This document shows positions 23,787 through 23,886 of a stretch of 23,886 nt of DNA, piece after piece. The position numbers and the translations under genes were made by a program. The stretch is from JAYOEY01 sp038120295 (GTDB taxonomy: Bacteria > Pseudomonadota > Alphaproteobacteria > MPNO01 > UBA2964), in assembly GCA_038120295.1 (NCBI GenBank), contig JAYOLL010000038.1, forward strand, positions 1 through 23,886, in the 5' to 3' direction. Numbering within the stretch: position 1 is the first letter of the stretch; each line of letters starts with the position of its first letter. Below the pieces are notes generated by a model. That model was given only the letters and a program-made list of their open reading frames with translations, did no database searches and had not been told where the DNA came from.

Positions 23787-23886
23787 CTGTACTCACTGAA
23801 GGTAGTCACCAAAGGTAGACAGCCGTTCGGGGTGAGATGGTTCAAACAGGCAAACACGCCTAAATTTTCAGCGTGAAAGCATCAAT

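Overview
The window looks like part of an alphaproteobacterial chromosome. It is GC-rich, with dense gene packing, many ATGA/GTGA start-stop overlaps, and gene families common in Rhodospirillales-type bacteria: LLM flavin monooxygenases, UbiD decarboxylases, TcuA/TcuB, a CHCC zinc-finger protein and a CC/GG-rich intergenic palindrome. The taxon is an inference; no rRNA or marker gene is present. A 100-N block marks it as a draft assembly. No gene-free stretch exceeds about 300 bases.

Region 1 (1-3895, minus strand) reads as one transcription unit: TauD-type 2-oxoglutarate oxygenase, two tandem two-domain VOC (extradiol-dioxygenase-like) proteins, a UbiD-family decarboxylase and the start of an ornithine cyclodeaminase/mu-crystallin family gene. 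The N gap falls between the two VOC paralogues and removes the C-terminus of one and the N-terminus of the other. Region 2 (4072-8158) holds a DUF2628-like membrane protein gene broken by an in-frame TAG, a second, divergent UbiD-family gene, and a GMC flavin oxidoreductase transcribed away from it.

Region 3 (8159-10297) has a double-hairpin repeat, then a decarboxylating 6-phosphogluconate dehydrogenase whose start overlaps a prolyl-4-hydroxylase-type oxygenase. Region 4 (10433-16976, plus strand) is a tight catabolic set: LLM flavin oxidoreductase, glyoxalase-like VOC protein, amidase, TcuA-like FAD dehydrogenase, TcuB-like Fe-S/membrane protein and a polysaccharide deacetylase/cyclic-amidohydrolase-like protein. 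Together with the UbiD/VOC/TauD/GMC genes this suggests breakdown of a carboxylated, probably nitrogen-containing ring compound. The substrate cannot be read from the sequence.

Region 5 (16973-22525) carries a third 2OG-Fe(II) oxygenase-like gene, a permease gene with two inactivating lesions beside an intact ArsR-type regulator and a candidate operator, then a CHCC zinc-finger/membrane protein/HIT set, and a lipoprotein-like alpha/beta hydrolase overlapping an EamA transporter. Region 6 (22632-23886) is the edge of an integrated element: tRNA-Arg(CCG) followed by a tyrosine recombinase with lower GC and different codon use. The element continues beyond the window.
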